DNA from: Sphingomonas sp. NBWT7
GTDB lineage: Bacteria > Pseudomonadota > Alphaproteobacteria > Sphingomonadales > Sphingomonadaceae
NCBI RefSeq assembly: GCF_014217605.1
Contig: NZ_CP043639.1
Span: forward strand, 2,972,001 to 3,036,000
Direction: 5' to 3'
Length of the DNA stretch: 64,000 nucleotides
Shown here: in pieces, positions 16,701-25,867 of the stretch
Layout of the letters: each line of letters starts with the position of its first letter
How positions within the stretch are numbered: the stretch's first letter is position 1
Translations under genes and position numbers: made by a program
Notes under the pieces: generated by a model
Database searches by the model: none
The model's input: the letters and a program-made list of their open reading frames with translations, nothing else
What the model was told of the DNA's origin: nothing

Positions 16701-19094
16701 ATGTCGAAGCGGGTTGCGGTGTTTCTCGGCGCCACGGCCATGTCTGCGTTCAGCGCTCCCGCGCTTGCCCAGTCCGCTGCGACGGAGGTGCCGCCGCCAA
16801 TCTCCGACGATGCGGCCGACACCCGCCTTCCGGAAGTCGTCGTCACGGCGCGACGCCGGGCCGAGGAAGCGCAGCGTGTGCCCGCGGCGCTGTCGGTCGC
16901 CGGCGGTGACCTCATCGACCAGAGCTACACGGTTAACACGCAGGGGCTGACGACGCTGATCGCGACGTTGAACTACAGTTCGGCCAATCCGCGCAACACC
17001 GCCTTCACGATCCGTGGGCTGGGGTCGAGCGTCGTTGCGGTCAGTCAGGCCAACGACGGGCTGGAGCCGGGCGTCGGCTTCTATGTCGATCAGGTCTATC
17101 ATGCGCGCCCCGCGACCGCCGCGTTCGACTTCGCCGATATCGCGCAGGTCGAGGAATTGCGCGGGCCGCAGGGCACATTGTTCGGCAAGAACACGACGGC
17201 GGGCGCGCTCAACATCACCACCCGCGCGCCAAGCTTCGCGCGCGAAGGCTTCGCCGAACTGTCCTATGGCGATTATGACTTCGTGCAGGCACGCGGCTGG
17301 GCGTCGGGACCGATCACCGACACCGTTGCCTATCGCATCTCGGGCGTCTCGACGCGGCGCGACGGCGTGCTCGACAACGTCCGCATCGGCCGCGCCGCCA
17401 ACACGATCGGCACGCAGGCGGTGCGGGGGCAATTGCTGTTCAAGCCCGATGACACGATCCAGATGCGCGTCATCGCCGACGTCAGTAACTTTCAGGCCTA
17501 TTGCTGCGGGCAGGTGTATCTGCGCACCGGCACGAGCCTGCGCGCGGCCGATCGCCAGTTCGGCGGGCCCAACGGCTTGGCGGCGCAGTTCGGCTACGCG
17601 CCACCCAGCAACAATGTCTATGATCGCAAGACCGACATCGACGGGCCGCTAGGCGTCGACACCAACGAGGGTGGCGTCAGTGCGATCACCGACTGGAACC
17701 TCGGCCCAGTTACGCTGACTTCGGTGACGGCGTGGCGCTTCTGGAACTGGGATGCGGAGAACGACCGCGACTATACCGGCTTGTCGGTCCAGCTGTCGCA
17801 GCACATCCCGTCGCGGCAGGACCAGTATAGCCAGGAACTGCGTCTCGCCTCGAACGGTACCGGGCCGCTGTCCTATGTCGTCGGCCTATACGGCTTCCGC
17901 CAGCGGCTCACAGGACGGCCGATCAGCATCTATGGTCCTGCCGCCGCGCGCTATCTGATCGGCACGGTGACGGGGACAAACAACACGCTGGTTCCGTCCA
18001 ATCTGCTCGACGGTTACGGGCAGGATGGTCGCACCGATTTCCGCAGCCTTAGCTACGCCGCCTTCGGCGAGGTCAATTACCGCTTCGTCGATCGCCTGAC
18101 CGCGACGATCGGCCTGCGCTACACGCAAGAGGAGAAGGACGGCTATTATGCCACCACCGTTGCCGGTGGCCCCGCGACCACCAACCCCGCGCTCATCAAT
18201 GCCCGCCTCGGCGTGCTGCGCCCGCAAAGCTATGAGGCACACGACAGCGACGGCAGCCTCTCGGGGCGCGGCAACATCGCGTGGCAGGTCACTGACACGA
18301 CGATGACCTACGCAAGCTATGCGCGCGGCTTAAAATCGGGCGGGATAAACATGTCGGGCCTGCCGCTCGACAGCAACAACCGGCCGGTGCTGGCGACGGC
18401 CGTGGTGCGTCCCGAGCGCAACGAGACGTATGAGATCGGCCTGAAGAACACGCTGCTCGACAACCGGCTGATCGTCAACATCGACGGCTTCTACACCAAG
18501 GTGCGCGACTTCCAGGCGACGGTGGTCGAGAACTCGCTGACGCAGACGGTGCAGCTGCGCGGCTATCTGTCCAACATTCCGCAGGTGACGGTGAAGGGGA
18601 TCGAGGCGGACGTGACCGCGCTGCCTGTACCGGGGCTCAGCGTGCGCACCGCCTTCGCTTGGTCTGACGGCAGATACACCGACTATCCGGCCGGTCCATG
18701 CCCGTTGGAGGCGCAGACCGCCGCGACGACGCGGTGCAGCCTGACCGGCCGTCGCTTGGCACCGCTACCACGCTTCGCGATCACCGCAGGACTTGATTAC
18801 CAGCGGTCGGTGGGGGACGGGCAGGTCTTCGTTCATGTCGATACCGCCTCGCGCAGCGGCTTCAACGGCGACCCCAGCCTGTCGCGGTTCACCTATATCC
18901 GCGGCTACAATTTGACCAACGCCAACATCGGCTATCGCTTCACCGATGGGCTTGAGTTGATCGTCTGGGCACGCAACCTGTGCAACGCCGACTATATCCA
19001 GAATTTGACGATCCAAGCGGGCAACTCCGGGCTGATTGTCGGGACGCCCAGCGACCCGCGCACCATCGGCGGGACGATCCGCTTGCGCGTTTGA
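16701..19094 (+). CDS. TonB-dependent receptor downstream of ModE-type gene (797 aa)
   Basis: ATG 16701 gives a signal peptide (residues 1-24, cleavage after ALA in ALAQSAATE), preceded by AGCAGGG. A TonB-box-like PEVVVTARRR is followed by the plug with ELRGPQGTLFGKNTTAGALNI (about residues 152-172) and a barrel ending in GTIRLRV. Cysteine pairs occur in the plug-to-barrel region (YCCGQVY) and near GPCPLEAQ...TRCSLTG. The call as a TonB receptor is secure; the substrate is not. Its place directly behind a Mop protein and a ModE-type regulator suggests uptake of a molybdate or tungstate complex. No FecR or sigma factor accompanies it and no ModABC genes are nearby. Confidence 0.93.
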   Translation: MSKRVAVFLGATAMSAFSAPALAQSAATEVPPPISDDAADTRLPEVVVTARRRAEEAQRVPAALSVAGGDLIDQSYTVNTQGLTTLIATLNYSSANPRNTAFTIRGLGSSVVAVSQANDGLEPGVGFYVDQVYHARPATAAFDFADIAQVEELRGPQGTLFGKNTTAGALNITTRAPSFAREGFAELSYGDYDFVQARGWASGPITDTVAYRISGVSTRRDGVLDNVRIGRAANTIGTQAVRGQLLFKPDDTIQMRVIADVSNFQAYCCGQVYLRTGTSLRAADRQFGGPNGLAAQFGYAPPSNNVYDRKTDIDGPLGVDTNEGGVSAITDWNLGPVTLTSVTAWRFWNWDAENDRDYTGLSVQLSQHIPSRQDQYSQELRLASNGTGPLSYVVGLYGFRQRLTGRPISIYGPAAARYLIGTVTGTNNTLVPSNLLDGYGQDGRTDFRSLSYAAFGEVNYRFVDRLTATIGLRYTQEEKDGYYATTVAGGPATTNPALINARLGVLRPQSYEAHDSDGSLSGRGNIAWQVTDTTMTYASYARGLKSGGINMSGLPLDSNNRPVLATAVVRPERNETYEIGLKNTLLDNRLIVNIDGFYTKVRDFQATVVENSLTQTVQLRGYLSNIPQVTVKGIEADVTALPVPGLSVRTAFAWSDGRYTDYPAGPCPLEAQTAATTRCSLTGRRLAPLPRFAITAGLDYQRSVGDGQVFVHVDTASRSGFNGDPSLSRFTYIRGYNLTNANIGYRFTDGLELIVWARNLCNADYIQNLTIQAGNSGLIVGTPSDPRTIGGTIRLRV

Positions 19095-19379
19095 GGTGTG
19101 CCGAGGTGCCTCCACGCTTTCGCTTACGCATAAACCGAGACCAGCAATTGGTGTGGGATACCAACACCCCTGAACCAAAGGTTTGAGCCCGTCCGAACAG
19201 CTGTACTCCAAATTTGAGCGACTAAGCAGGAGACATGGCGTGGTAACGCCCGCCGCGAAGGGGCAAGCTGTCGCGCATCTCCAGGCGTCGGAGGAGACGA
19301 AGGTGCACGGTTGGCGCACCGGGGCCCGCGTCGGTAATGGCGCTCCCCCAATATATGCAGGGCTCCAGCCTTCGCGCAC

Positions 19380-19620
19380 AACCCGCTCGGCATCGACCGT
19401 CGGTTCCGAATGCTCAACATCCGCGACGACGTTAGGTGAAGTTCCTCTGAACGGTAGTGGACATCTCGATCTCGGGCCGCGGGTCGTGCGCGAGCTGGCC
19501 GATCTGGTCGACAAGCGGGACCCGTTGAAGATGATCGTCAATGACAAGGGCAGCGAACTGGCGTCGAACGCAGTGCTTGCCTGTTGTGCGACCTTCGCAG
19601 AGCGAAACCAACCCATTGCG
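19380..19620 (+). pseudogene. IS3-family (IS407-like) transposase OrfB remnant
   Basis: Two pieces in different frames match the DDE integrase core of IS3-family OrfB. 19380-19439 reads DRRFRMLNIRDDV and then stops; about 19475-19610 reads RVVRELADLVDKRDPLKMIVNDKGSELASNAVLA with the second catalytic Asp region (IVNDKGSEL in place of IVSDNGTEL). The linking sequence and the rest of the gene are missing. Flanks 19095-19379 and 19621-19839 show no recognisable gene. A decayed element next to a newer IS6-type insertion. Confidence 0.75.
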
Positions 19621-19839
19621 GAACGTCATCGCCCGATCCAACCGCTCGATTGGGAGTCCGGAAAGCGGATCATGCATACCAAAATCGTCAAAGGCCCGAT
19701 CCATGCCGCAACATAGCGCGACGTCAGATCAAAAACAGCCGTGAGATCCAATCCGAATTTAAAGTGAGAAATAATGTGGTAGAAGCCCGCCGACTTCCCA
19801 AAAACCCGGCAATTTCAATGTCTCGCAAGAATAAGTGGC

Positions 19840-20679
19840 GGTGCTGTCAGTCTAACGCGAACCGCTCTCTCCACGATGCATGTGCATCTTTGAGGGCAGG
19901 GGCCTAGCTCGCGAGGATCTGCCACTCTGCCAAAGCGGCAGAGCGGCTGTCCTTGTAGGTCTGGCGATCGATTAGGTGGCGTTCTAGGTTGAAGTGGTTG
20001 TGGACGTTAGCGTGCACCGAGGCGAACTTTTGCAGCGTCTTCATTCGTCGGAACCGCAGCATCGCTCGCTCACGTCGTCGGAACGGCAGGTGGCTGTTCT
20101 CAACCCGGTTGTTAGCCCAGCGACCAACCTCCTGCTTGTCGCTGTTACCGAGCTCGTTCAACGCTGCACGGTAGGAGCGCAGACCGTCCGTCGTAATCGC
20201 CTCCGGTGAACCATGGCGCTTAAGCGCCTTTTTTATGAAGGTCAGGGCAGCCTGCTTGTCGCGGGTTTTAGTAATGTAGCTCTCGAGGATCTCGCCTTCG
20301 TGATCGACCGCTCGCCAGAGATAGACCATCTCGCCGTTCAGCTTCACGTACATTTCATCGAGATGCCAACGCCACTGCCGGAAGCCACGCATCCGCGAGA
20401 CGCGCTGCCGGCGTATGTCTCCGGCAAACAGCGGTCCGAACCTGTTCCACCACATCCGCACCGTCTCATAACAGATGTCGATCCCGCGCTCGAACAGCAG
20501 GTCTTCTACGTTCCGCAACGACAGCGGAAACCGCACGTACATCATGACCACGAGCCGAATAACCTCCGGTGACGAGTTGAACCGGTGGAAAGGGCTGGGC
20601 GGCTTAGCTCTCGATCGGCGGCTCATCTGAGGCCGCTAGCAGCGCCTGCTGAGCGCTGCCACGTTAGTCTGACAGCGCC
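19840..20679 (-). mobile_element. IS6-family insertion sequence, about 840 bp
   Basis: A single transposase gene lies between imperfect 18-bp terminal inverted repeats: 19840-19857 (GGTGCTGTCAGTCTAACG) and 20662-20679, whose reverse complement is GGCGCTGTCAGACTAACG, with two mismatches. Size and architecture fit IS6. The 8 bases outside each end (TAAGTGGC and CGTCTGAC) do not match, so no target duplication is visible. This could reflect a co-integrate or later rearrangement. Confidence 0.85.
19904..20626 (-). CDS. IS6-family transposase
   Basis: 240 residues, intact. The DDE catalytic core is visible: Asp in RQWRWHLDEMYVKLNGE, Asp in EAITTDGLRSYRAAL, and Glu in GRWANNRVENSHLPFRRRER. The N-terminal helix-turn-helix (SLRNVEDLLFERGIDICYETVRMWW) is typical of the family. 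It moves the element by replicative transposition. Probably still functional, because the frame, the catalytic residues and both terminal repeats are present. Confidence 0.95.
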   Translation of the reverse strand: MSRRSRAKPPSPFHRFNSSPEVIRLVVMMYVRFPLSLRNVEDLLFERGIDICYETVRMWWNRFGPLFAGDIRRQRVSRMRGFRQWRWHLDEMYVKLNGEMVYLWRAVDHEGEILESYITKTRDKQAALTFIKKALKRHGSPEAITTDGLRSYRAALNELGNSDKQEVGRWANNRVENSHLPFRRRERAMLRFRRMKTLQKFASVHANVHNHFNLERHLIDRQTYKDSRSAALAEWQILAS

Positions 20680-20751
20680 CGTCTGACTGCTAAAGCGCGG
20701 CTAACCGGTACCAGCGGAGCTTCGGGCCGGGAGTTGGTTATCGATCTAGGA

Positions 20752-20949
20752 TCAAGGTATGAAGTCTAACTTCCGGAGCAGAGCTTCGGCGTGGTATTGG
20801 AACATACGATCTCTATACCAGATCATTGACAGCGCTCTCGCGTGGAGATCAGCTAGCAAAGTGTGAGCGGCAGCGGCCTCTTTGCATTTCGCGCGTCGCG
20901 CCCGCTTCTTTTCAGCCATGGATCTTGTTAGATGATGCGAGCCATCCAT
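20752..20949 (-). CDS. Small hypothetical protein (55-65 aa)
   Basis: Lys/Arg-rich start (MAEKKRARRAKCKEAAAA) followed by a helical segment with aromatic residues (MIWYRDRMFQYHAEALLRKL). ATG 20949 has GGAAC eight bases upstream; an internal ATG at 20919 would give 55 residues. No family recognised. It sits alone between the IS6 element and the adhesin terminator. Confidence 0.4.
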   Translation of the reverse strand: MDGSHHLTRSMAEKKRARRAKCKEAAAAHTLLADLHARALSMIWYRDRMFQYHAEALLRKLDFIP

Positions 20950-20984
20950 TGGTAGTTCCGGAATGAAGTGAACCTTCGGGACTC

Positions 20985-21012
20985 CAGGAGGCGGCTATTA
21001 CTCCACCTCCTG
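20985..21012 (-). terminator. Hairpin after the adhesin gene
   Basis: CAGGAGGTGG on the minus strand (21012-21003) pairs with CCGCCTCCTG (20994-20985) with one G-T wobble and an 8-nt loop, 12 bp past the adhesin stop. No T tract follows, so it could be a processing or protection hairpin rather than a classical terminator. Confidence 0.45.
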
Positions 21013-21024
21013 AAGCCTATGGGT

Positions 21025-23778
21025 TCAGAACTGGTAGCCGTAGCCTGCGTTCGCCCCGGCCTTGCCCTGGCTGTCGACAGTCGCGCCGAGGCGAAAGATC
21101 GAGTGGCCATCGTTGAGATAGGTCGACGCACCGAAGGCGAAGGCGGACTGCCCGCGATAGGTTCCGCCACCGATCGCGACCATCGACTTGCCCGGCTCAG
21201 TCGCTTGCGGCAGCGCGGCCGCGGCGAGCGCAGAGGACGTCCCAGCGCCGAGATCCCGGCGCACCTCGCGCAAGTTGAAGTTCATCGACTCGAGCGCGGC
21301 GGAAAGGCGGGCATCGGTGTAGGTATTGGCCTGCGCAACTGCGCCTTGGAGCCCGGTCTGCAGCTGCCCGACGTTGACGGCGTCGGTCGCAGTGGTTCCA
21401 GCCGCGACGTTGCGCAGCAAGACGGCGCTGCCGCTGCTGTTGAACGTCACGTTGGTGTTGCCGGCACCATATTGGACCGAATTTGCGCCAAGCGCAGCAG
21501 CCTGCTGGGCTACTTGCGCCACGGTGGCGAGTTGCCCGCCATTAACGGCTTGGGTCGAGCCAGCCGCCACCGTGCCATTCGCGACATTGGCGAGGGTGAC
21601 ACCGCCCGCTTCACCGCCAGCAAGCGTGATCGTGTTGCCGCGGCCACCGGATGCGGTACGATCATATTGCACGCTGTTTGCAGACTGGGTGGCGACCGCA
21701 AACAATTGCTGGCCGTTCACCGCATCGGTCGAACCCGCCGTTACCGCCCCGTCAGCGACGTTGTGCAGCGCGACCGGCGCCGCGGCATTCGCGCCGACTA
21801 ACGTCACGTCATTGGTAAGCGTACCGCCATTCGGCACTGTCGGCGTTGCGGCGTTGCTATACTGGACAGGGCTGACCGCGCTGCCCACCACCAGATTGTT
21901 GAAGTTGGCGATGGCCGTGGTGTTGGCGGCGACTTGCGTGTTGGTGGCTGCGAGCTGATCGCCGTTCACTGCATCGGTGGAGCCAGCGACGAGCGCACCG
22001 CCGCGCACGTTATGCAGCCCTACCGTTCCTCCGCTCGCGCCGACCAGTGTCGTATCGTCGCTGACGATCCCGCCGTTGGGAGTCGTCGGCGTCGCCGCAT
22101 CGGCATAACGAAGCGGCTGGTTGGCGACCGTGGCTTCAAGGTTGGTGATTGACGTGGTGTTGTTGGCCACTTGCGCGCCGAGGTTGGTGATGGTGGTATT
22201 CGCGCCGGCCACGTTGTTCTGAAGATCGGTGATCGCGGTCGTGTTGTTCGTCACAGCAGTCGACAGATTGACGATACCGGCTTCGTTCGTCGTAACCCGT
22301 GCGTCCAGGTCCGTGATCGCGCCGGTGTTGCCGGCGACCGCCTGATTGGTCGCGAACAACTGCCCACCGTTTACCGCATCGGTCGAGCCGGTGGCCAACG
22401 CGCCGTCGCGCACATTGTGCAGACCGACCGGACCGCCGGTTGCGCCGGCCAGCGTGCCATCGTCCGTGACGGTGCCGCTGTTGGGCGTCGTCGGCGTGGC
22501 CGCATCGGAGTAGCGCACGACGCCGGCCAGACCGCCACTGCCGAGCCCGGCAATCGCCGCCGTATTCGCCGCCACTTGCGCGTTCGTTGCGAATAACTGC
22601 GCGCCGTTAACCGCCTGCGTGGAATCTGCCGCCAGCACGCCTGCGTTCAAATTTGCGATCGTCGTGCCAGCGGTGCCGCCCAAGGTAATAAGGCCGCGGT
22701 CGGCGCCGTCATACCGCACTGCCGCAACATCAAGCCCGGCGATCAGGTTCGTGTTGCTGGTAACCTGCGTCCCGAGATCAGTCACACGAGCATCGACATT
22801 GGTGATGGCCGTGGTGTTGCCGCTCACGGCTTGGTTGGTGGCGAACAATTGCGAGCCGTTGACGGCTTCAGTCGATCCAGCGGCCAGCGTACCGGGCGCG
22901 AGATTGTCGATGGCAGTGCCGGTGGCGCCCGCCAAGGTCACGCGATCGCGCGTTGAGCCGTTGTATTGCACCGACGCGGTGCCGAGGGCGGCGACCTGTG
23001 CGGCCACGCCGTCGACTTGGCCGACAGTGGCGGCATCGGACGGCGCGTTGCCAGCTGCGACGTTGGTCAATTGACGTAGCGCGCCTGGGGCACCGACCGA
23101 CACTTCGCCGACAGAAGTCTGCGTCCCGGTCAGTCCGGTGGCGACATAGCCAGATAGCGCACCACGAGACGCGATCGATCCCGCGCCAAGAGCGACGCTG
23201 TTCGCGGCGGTTGCTTGGCTGTTCTGACCAAAAGCAACGCTGCCAATGGCGCCCGCTTCGGTGCGCGCATTATTCCCCATCGCAATAGCGTTAATGTCAC
23301 TGGCGAACGCTGCCGCTCCGTTAGCCCCTAGCCCGGTGATCTGGTTGCCGCCGATGGCGACCCCAGCGGGCGTGTTAAGGGTGATCGAGTCAGACGTGAC
23401 ACGACACTGATCGGTCGGCGCGACGATTGTGCCATCGGTTGCCAGCACCTGCAGGGTGATCGGCGCACCGGACGCAGCTTGCGCCAACAACCCGCTCGCG
23501 TTGAGATTGAGTGGTGGGACGAGAAGCCCAAGGATCGGCGTGTCGAGGATGTCGTTTACCACCGCTTCTGTCGACGCGGCCGTACCGGTTATCACGGGCG
23601 AGAGGATGTCGGTCACGACTGATCGCGGCAGGCTGACGCCTGAACAGGCACTAACGAGTCTTTGCTGAGCTTGTGCCTGTTGAGCCGCCATAGCGGCAAG
23701 AACAAGGGGAGCAGTGAGAAACGTTCGGGTGAGCAGCCGTGCTGCAAAGGAAATACGCGCGGATCCGGTATCGACCAT
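21025..23778 (-). CDS. Trimeric autotransporter adhesin (YadA/Hia type)
   Basis: 917 residues. Long signal peptide (about residues 1-37, ending AQAQQ), head region with YadA-head heptads (NAIAMGNNARTEAGAIGSVA, NSVALGAGSIAS), then repeated neck/stalk units of the form AGSTDAVNGxQLFATN that recur at least eight times with DARVTxxxxxV coiled-coil stretches, and a C-terminal YadA anchor (about the last 75 residues, AVAQANTYTDARLSAALE ... GYGYQF, ending in Phe). The anchor trimerises to form a 12-stranded barrel that exposes the fibre for surface or cell attachment. A hairpin follows the stop. Upstream lie about 740 bp without recognised genes. Tandem similarity within the stalk makes copy number prone to change. 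Confidence 0.93.
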   Translation of the reverse strand: MVDTGSARISFAARLLTRTFLTAPLVLAAMAAQQAQAQQRLVSACSGVSLPRSVVTDILSPVITGTAASTEAVVNDILDTPILGLLVPPLNLNASGLLAQAASGAPITLQVLATDGTIVAPTDQCRVTSDSITLNTPAGVAIGGNQITGLGANGAAAFASDINAIAMGNNARTEAGAIGSVAFGQNSQATAANSVALGAGSIASRGALSGYVATGLTGTQTSVGEVSVGAPGALRQLTNVAAGNAPSDAATVGQVDGVAAQVAALGTASVQYNGSTRDRVTLAGATGTAIDNLAPGTLAAGSTEAVNGSQLFATNQAVSGNTTAITNVDARVTDLGTQVTSNTNLIAGLDVAAVRYDGADRGLITLGGTAGTTIANLNAGVLAADSTQAVNGAQLFATNAQVAANTAAIAGLGSGGLAGVVRYSDAATPTTPNSGTVTDDGTLAGATGGPVGLHNVRDGALATGSTDAVNGGQLFATNQAVAGNTGAITDLDARVTTNEAGIVNLSTAVTNNTTAITDLQNNVAGANTTITNLGAQVANNTTSITNLEATVANQPLRYADAATPTTPNGGIVSDDTTLVGASGGTVGLHNVRGGALVAGSTDAVNGDQLAATNTQVAANTTAIANFNNLVVGSAVSPVQYSNAATPTVPNGGTLTNDVTLVGANAAAPVALHNVADGAVTAGSTDAVNGQQLFAVATQSANSVQYDRTASGGRGNTITLAGGEAGGVTLANVANGTVAAGSTQAVNGGQLATVAQVAQQAAALGANSVQYGAGNTNVTFNSSGSAVLLRNVAAGTTATDAVNVGQLQTGLQGAVAQANTYTDARLSAALESMNFNLREVRRDLGAGTSSALAAAALPQATEPGKSMVAIGGGTYRGQSAFAFGASTYLNDGHSIFRLGATVDSQGKAGANAGYGYQF

Positions 23779-24522
23779 GCTATCCTCCTCAAATCGGGGA
23801 CATTTGTCCCTCTCATATGAGGATTGTCGGCAGCTGTTAAAAAAGTGTTAGCGGGTATATCCATTCGCGAGTAAGTGGCGACGATTACCTGGGAACTTAC
23901 TTTGAACTAATCAGTTATGGCGCGAGCGGGTAGGTAGCTTAATTTCGACAAAAGCAGTATATAGTGTAGGTGGAACCAGCGTACATCTGTTACTGCGCGC
24001 ACGCGAGAAACGGGTCGGCTGAGCTTAGATAATTAAGCGGCAACACGCCCCTAGAGGCTGAGACAACAAACATATCTAAATCAATGTACCGAGAGTTAGC
24101 TCGGAGGAACCGGCTGCTGTGTTTGCCACATGCATGATGTGATACGTTCAAGCGCCTTCCACGACATCGGATCCTTGCGTGTATTCGAAGGTGGCTCGAA
24201 AGGGCTATGGCGCGCGATAGCTGCAAGCGGCAGAGGGGTAGGTCAGGATATTGCTCTGATACGGCTCGACTTTTTTAAAAAACCGGACGGATTGAGATCC
24301 GGATTGGTGGATACGTATCGCAGCTCGCTGGTAGAGCGGCTGCTATTCGGGCCGACGGTTGGCCGAGTCGCGTCGACACAAACACGCCTAACAAGGGCTC
24401 TCCAGACTATACAATCAGGCGCGCGCTGCGGCTCAACAGGGAGCCTGCCATGTCGATCAGCAATCCAACAGTGGCATACATACTGCAGAATGCTCGAAGC
24501 GTAGCTGTGCTGGAGGTGGCCG
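23779..24522. other. Region without recognised genes upstream of the adhesin
   Basis: About 740 bp of lower GC. Overlapping open frames on both strands (24130-24504 plus, 24243-24758 minus) show no family resemblance or good ribosome sites and were not accepted. It should carry the adhesin promoter on the minus strand, but no box could be assigned. Confidence 0.4.
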
Positions 24523-24765
24523 ATGTCATCGAGCAACGAGCCGCTGAGCCGAGCGCAGTTGGTGATTGAGGGCGATTGCGAAGGTCGGCCGATCGAACTG
24601 CGCGGCGAAGTCCATTTCGGCAACACTGGGAAGGGTAACTGCAAAGGCGACTTCCTGCTGTCGCCCGCCATCATCTTGAAGCGTGATCCTAAGCGGGCGA
24701 CGACGAGCATCAAAGACAGCCACAACGACGAGAGGTCAAATGGCTCGAGTATCAGCAAAGCTTGA
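24523..24765 (+). CDS. Small hypothetical protein (80 aa)
   Basis: ATG with a good ribosome site (GGAGG six bases upstream). The sequence is hydrophilic with beta-strand-like patterns (AQLVIEGDCEGRPIELRGEVHFGNTG) and no signal peptide or helix-turn-helix. No family recognised. It stands alone in a gene-poor stretch, so the ribosome site is the main argument. Confidence 0.5.
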   Translation: MSSSNEPLSRAQLVIEGDCEGRPIELRGEVHFGNTGKGNCKGDFLLSPAIILKRDPKRATTSIKDSHNDERSNGSSISKA

Positions 24766-25301
24766 GCGTCGTAGCCCCGAACTAAAACCGCTGCGCTCAG
24801 CGAGCACTAGACGCCGAGAAGCGTATCCTGATGGTTGGTTCGCCTTCCGATTGAACGTGTAACGCTTGCCTTTCCGCCTCCGAGAAAAGCGGGCGGCAGA
24901 ACGGCTTATGCGACTAGTACGCGCACGGGCGCGAGGCTGCCTCAGTCATTATAGTCATTATGGCGCACGCCTTACGCGCGCACACGCGTACGCGATGGCA
25001 AGCGTTATATTGAACCGGGTTTTCGGAAGCATGCGCGCGCGAGACTGAGTGCATCACGCTTCTATTGAAACGGGAGAGCCGACACCCTCCTGCTCGTTGT
25101 GTGTTCAGCTCACAAACGGTGGAAGCTAGTCCCTCATCGCGGCCATGAAAGTTCGCGCTCGTTAGCAAGACGGTGGTATTCTCACCCTACCAATTAGGGA
25201 GAGGCAAGGCGCCCGGGAGAACCGCAAAAAGATAAGTTCTTCGGAGCAATTATTCTGCTCGCGAGTAACCGCCGGTGCAAGCGCGATGTCAAAAATTTTG
25301 T
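24766..25301. other. Gene-poor stretch
   Basis: About 535 bp. A 60-codon open frame (24866-25048, plus) is Arg-rich and starts with TTG; I did not accept it. A short tandem repeat, AGTCATTAT twice, occurs near 24942-24960. Nothing else recognised. Confidence 0.35.
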
Positions 25302-25340
25302 GAAAAAAGCCGGCCCGACTATGAAGAAGCCAACGGGCCG
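25302..25340 (-). terminator. Rho-independent-type terminator with no assigned gene
   Basis: On the minus strand CGGCCCG (25340-25334) pairs with CGGGCCG (25317-25311) around a 16-nt loop, followed by GC and six T. This is a good terminator for a transcript coming from 25341-25600 on the minus strand, where no accepted coding gene lies. Confidence 0.5.
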
Positions 25341-25627
25341 AGTTTGCTAACGGCTGAAATCGTTTAGCCGCGCTGCGGGAATCATGTTCGTCGAAGGCAC
25401 ACCCACAGTGAGATTCCCTGCAACTGCTTTCGTAAGAAGGCGCGCTGCCAGTCGGACGTGGCGGTCCTCTTAGGAGGCGAAATGGCCTTCTGAAGCATAC
25501 CGCTACGACGCAGCCCTACCGATCTGCCGGTTTCCGTTCCCGGATCGGTCGACTGAAGGCGCTCTGCTTTGCGTCCCGTTAAGCATTGTCGCCTAATCGG
25601 ACGTGACTGGCGCGCCGAGGATCAGTC
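25341..25627. other. Short region possibly holding a minus-strand small transcript
   Basis: Nearly 290 bp between the orphan terminator and the next plus-strand gene. On the minus strand a frame ending in PSTNMIPAARLNDFSR stops 7 bp before the terminator stem but has no ATG, GTG or TTG start with a ribosome site. On the plus strand a strong site (TTAGGAGGCGAA) precedes a three-codon frame. A small RNA or very small protein is possible. Confidence 0.25.
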
Positions 25628-25867
25628 ATGCGTATCGATCAACTTCTTCCCACCCCAACAGCCGCAGAGCCTCTCGAAATTCCGGCGGAATTGCTTGAAA
25701 GCGTGCAGCGTCATCAAGCGCACCTGAGCGCGCTAGTGGCTAGCATGCGCTCTGCTGGGGTCGCGGGAGACGCGATAGAGAGTAGTGTGCGGGTCCTGGT
25801 AGACAGCTATGCCGACGAACTAACAGCCGTTATCCGCAGCATGATGCTGGAGGCGGGTCATGCTTGA
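25628..25867 (+). CDS. Small helical protein coupled to the diguanylate cyclase (79 aa)
   Basis: Starts at ATG 25628 after CCGAGGATCAGTC. An N-terminal Pro-rich stretch is followed by two predicted helices (LLESVQRHQAHLSALVASMR and IESSVRVLVDSYADELTAVI). The 3' end overlaps the start of the GAF-GGDEF gene by 8 bp, so the two are translated together. No family recognised. A role as a partner or modulator of the cyclase is inference from coupling. Confidence 0.65.
   Translation: MRIDQLLPTPTAAEPLEIPAELLESVQRHQAHLSALVASMRSAGVAGDAIESSVRVLVDSYADELTAVIRSMMLEAGHA

Noticed and set aside
21300..23100. Many similar segments in the adhesin gene considered as a CRISPR or tandem-repeat array
   Set aside because: The repeats are in frame, diverged and encode AGSTDAVNG-type stalk units of a trimeric autotransporter.
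24130..24758. Overlapping open frames on both strands before the small 24.5 kb gene
   Set aside because: They overlap each other and, on the plus strand, the accepted gene is better supported by a ribosome site; neither resembles a protein family.
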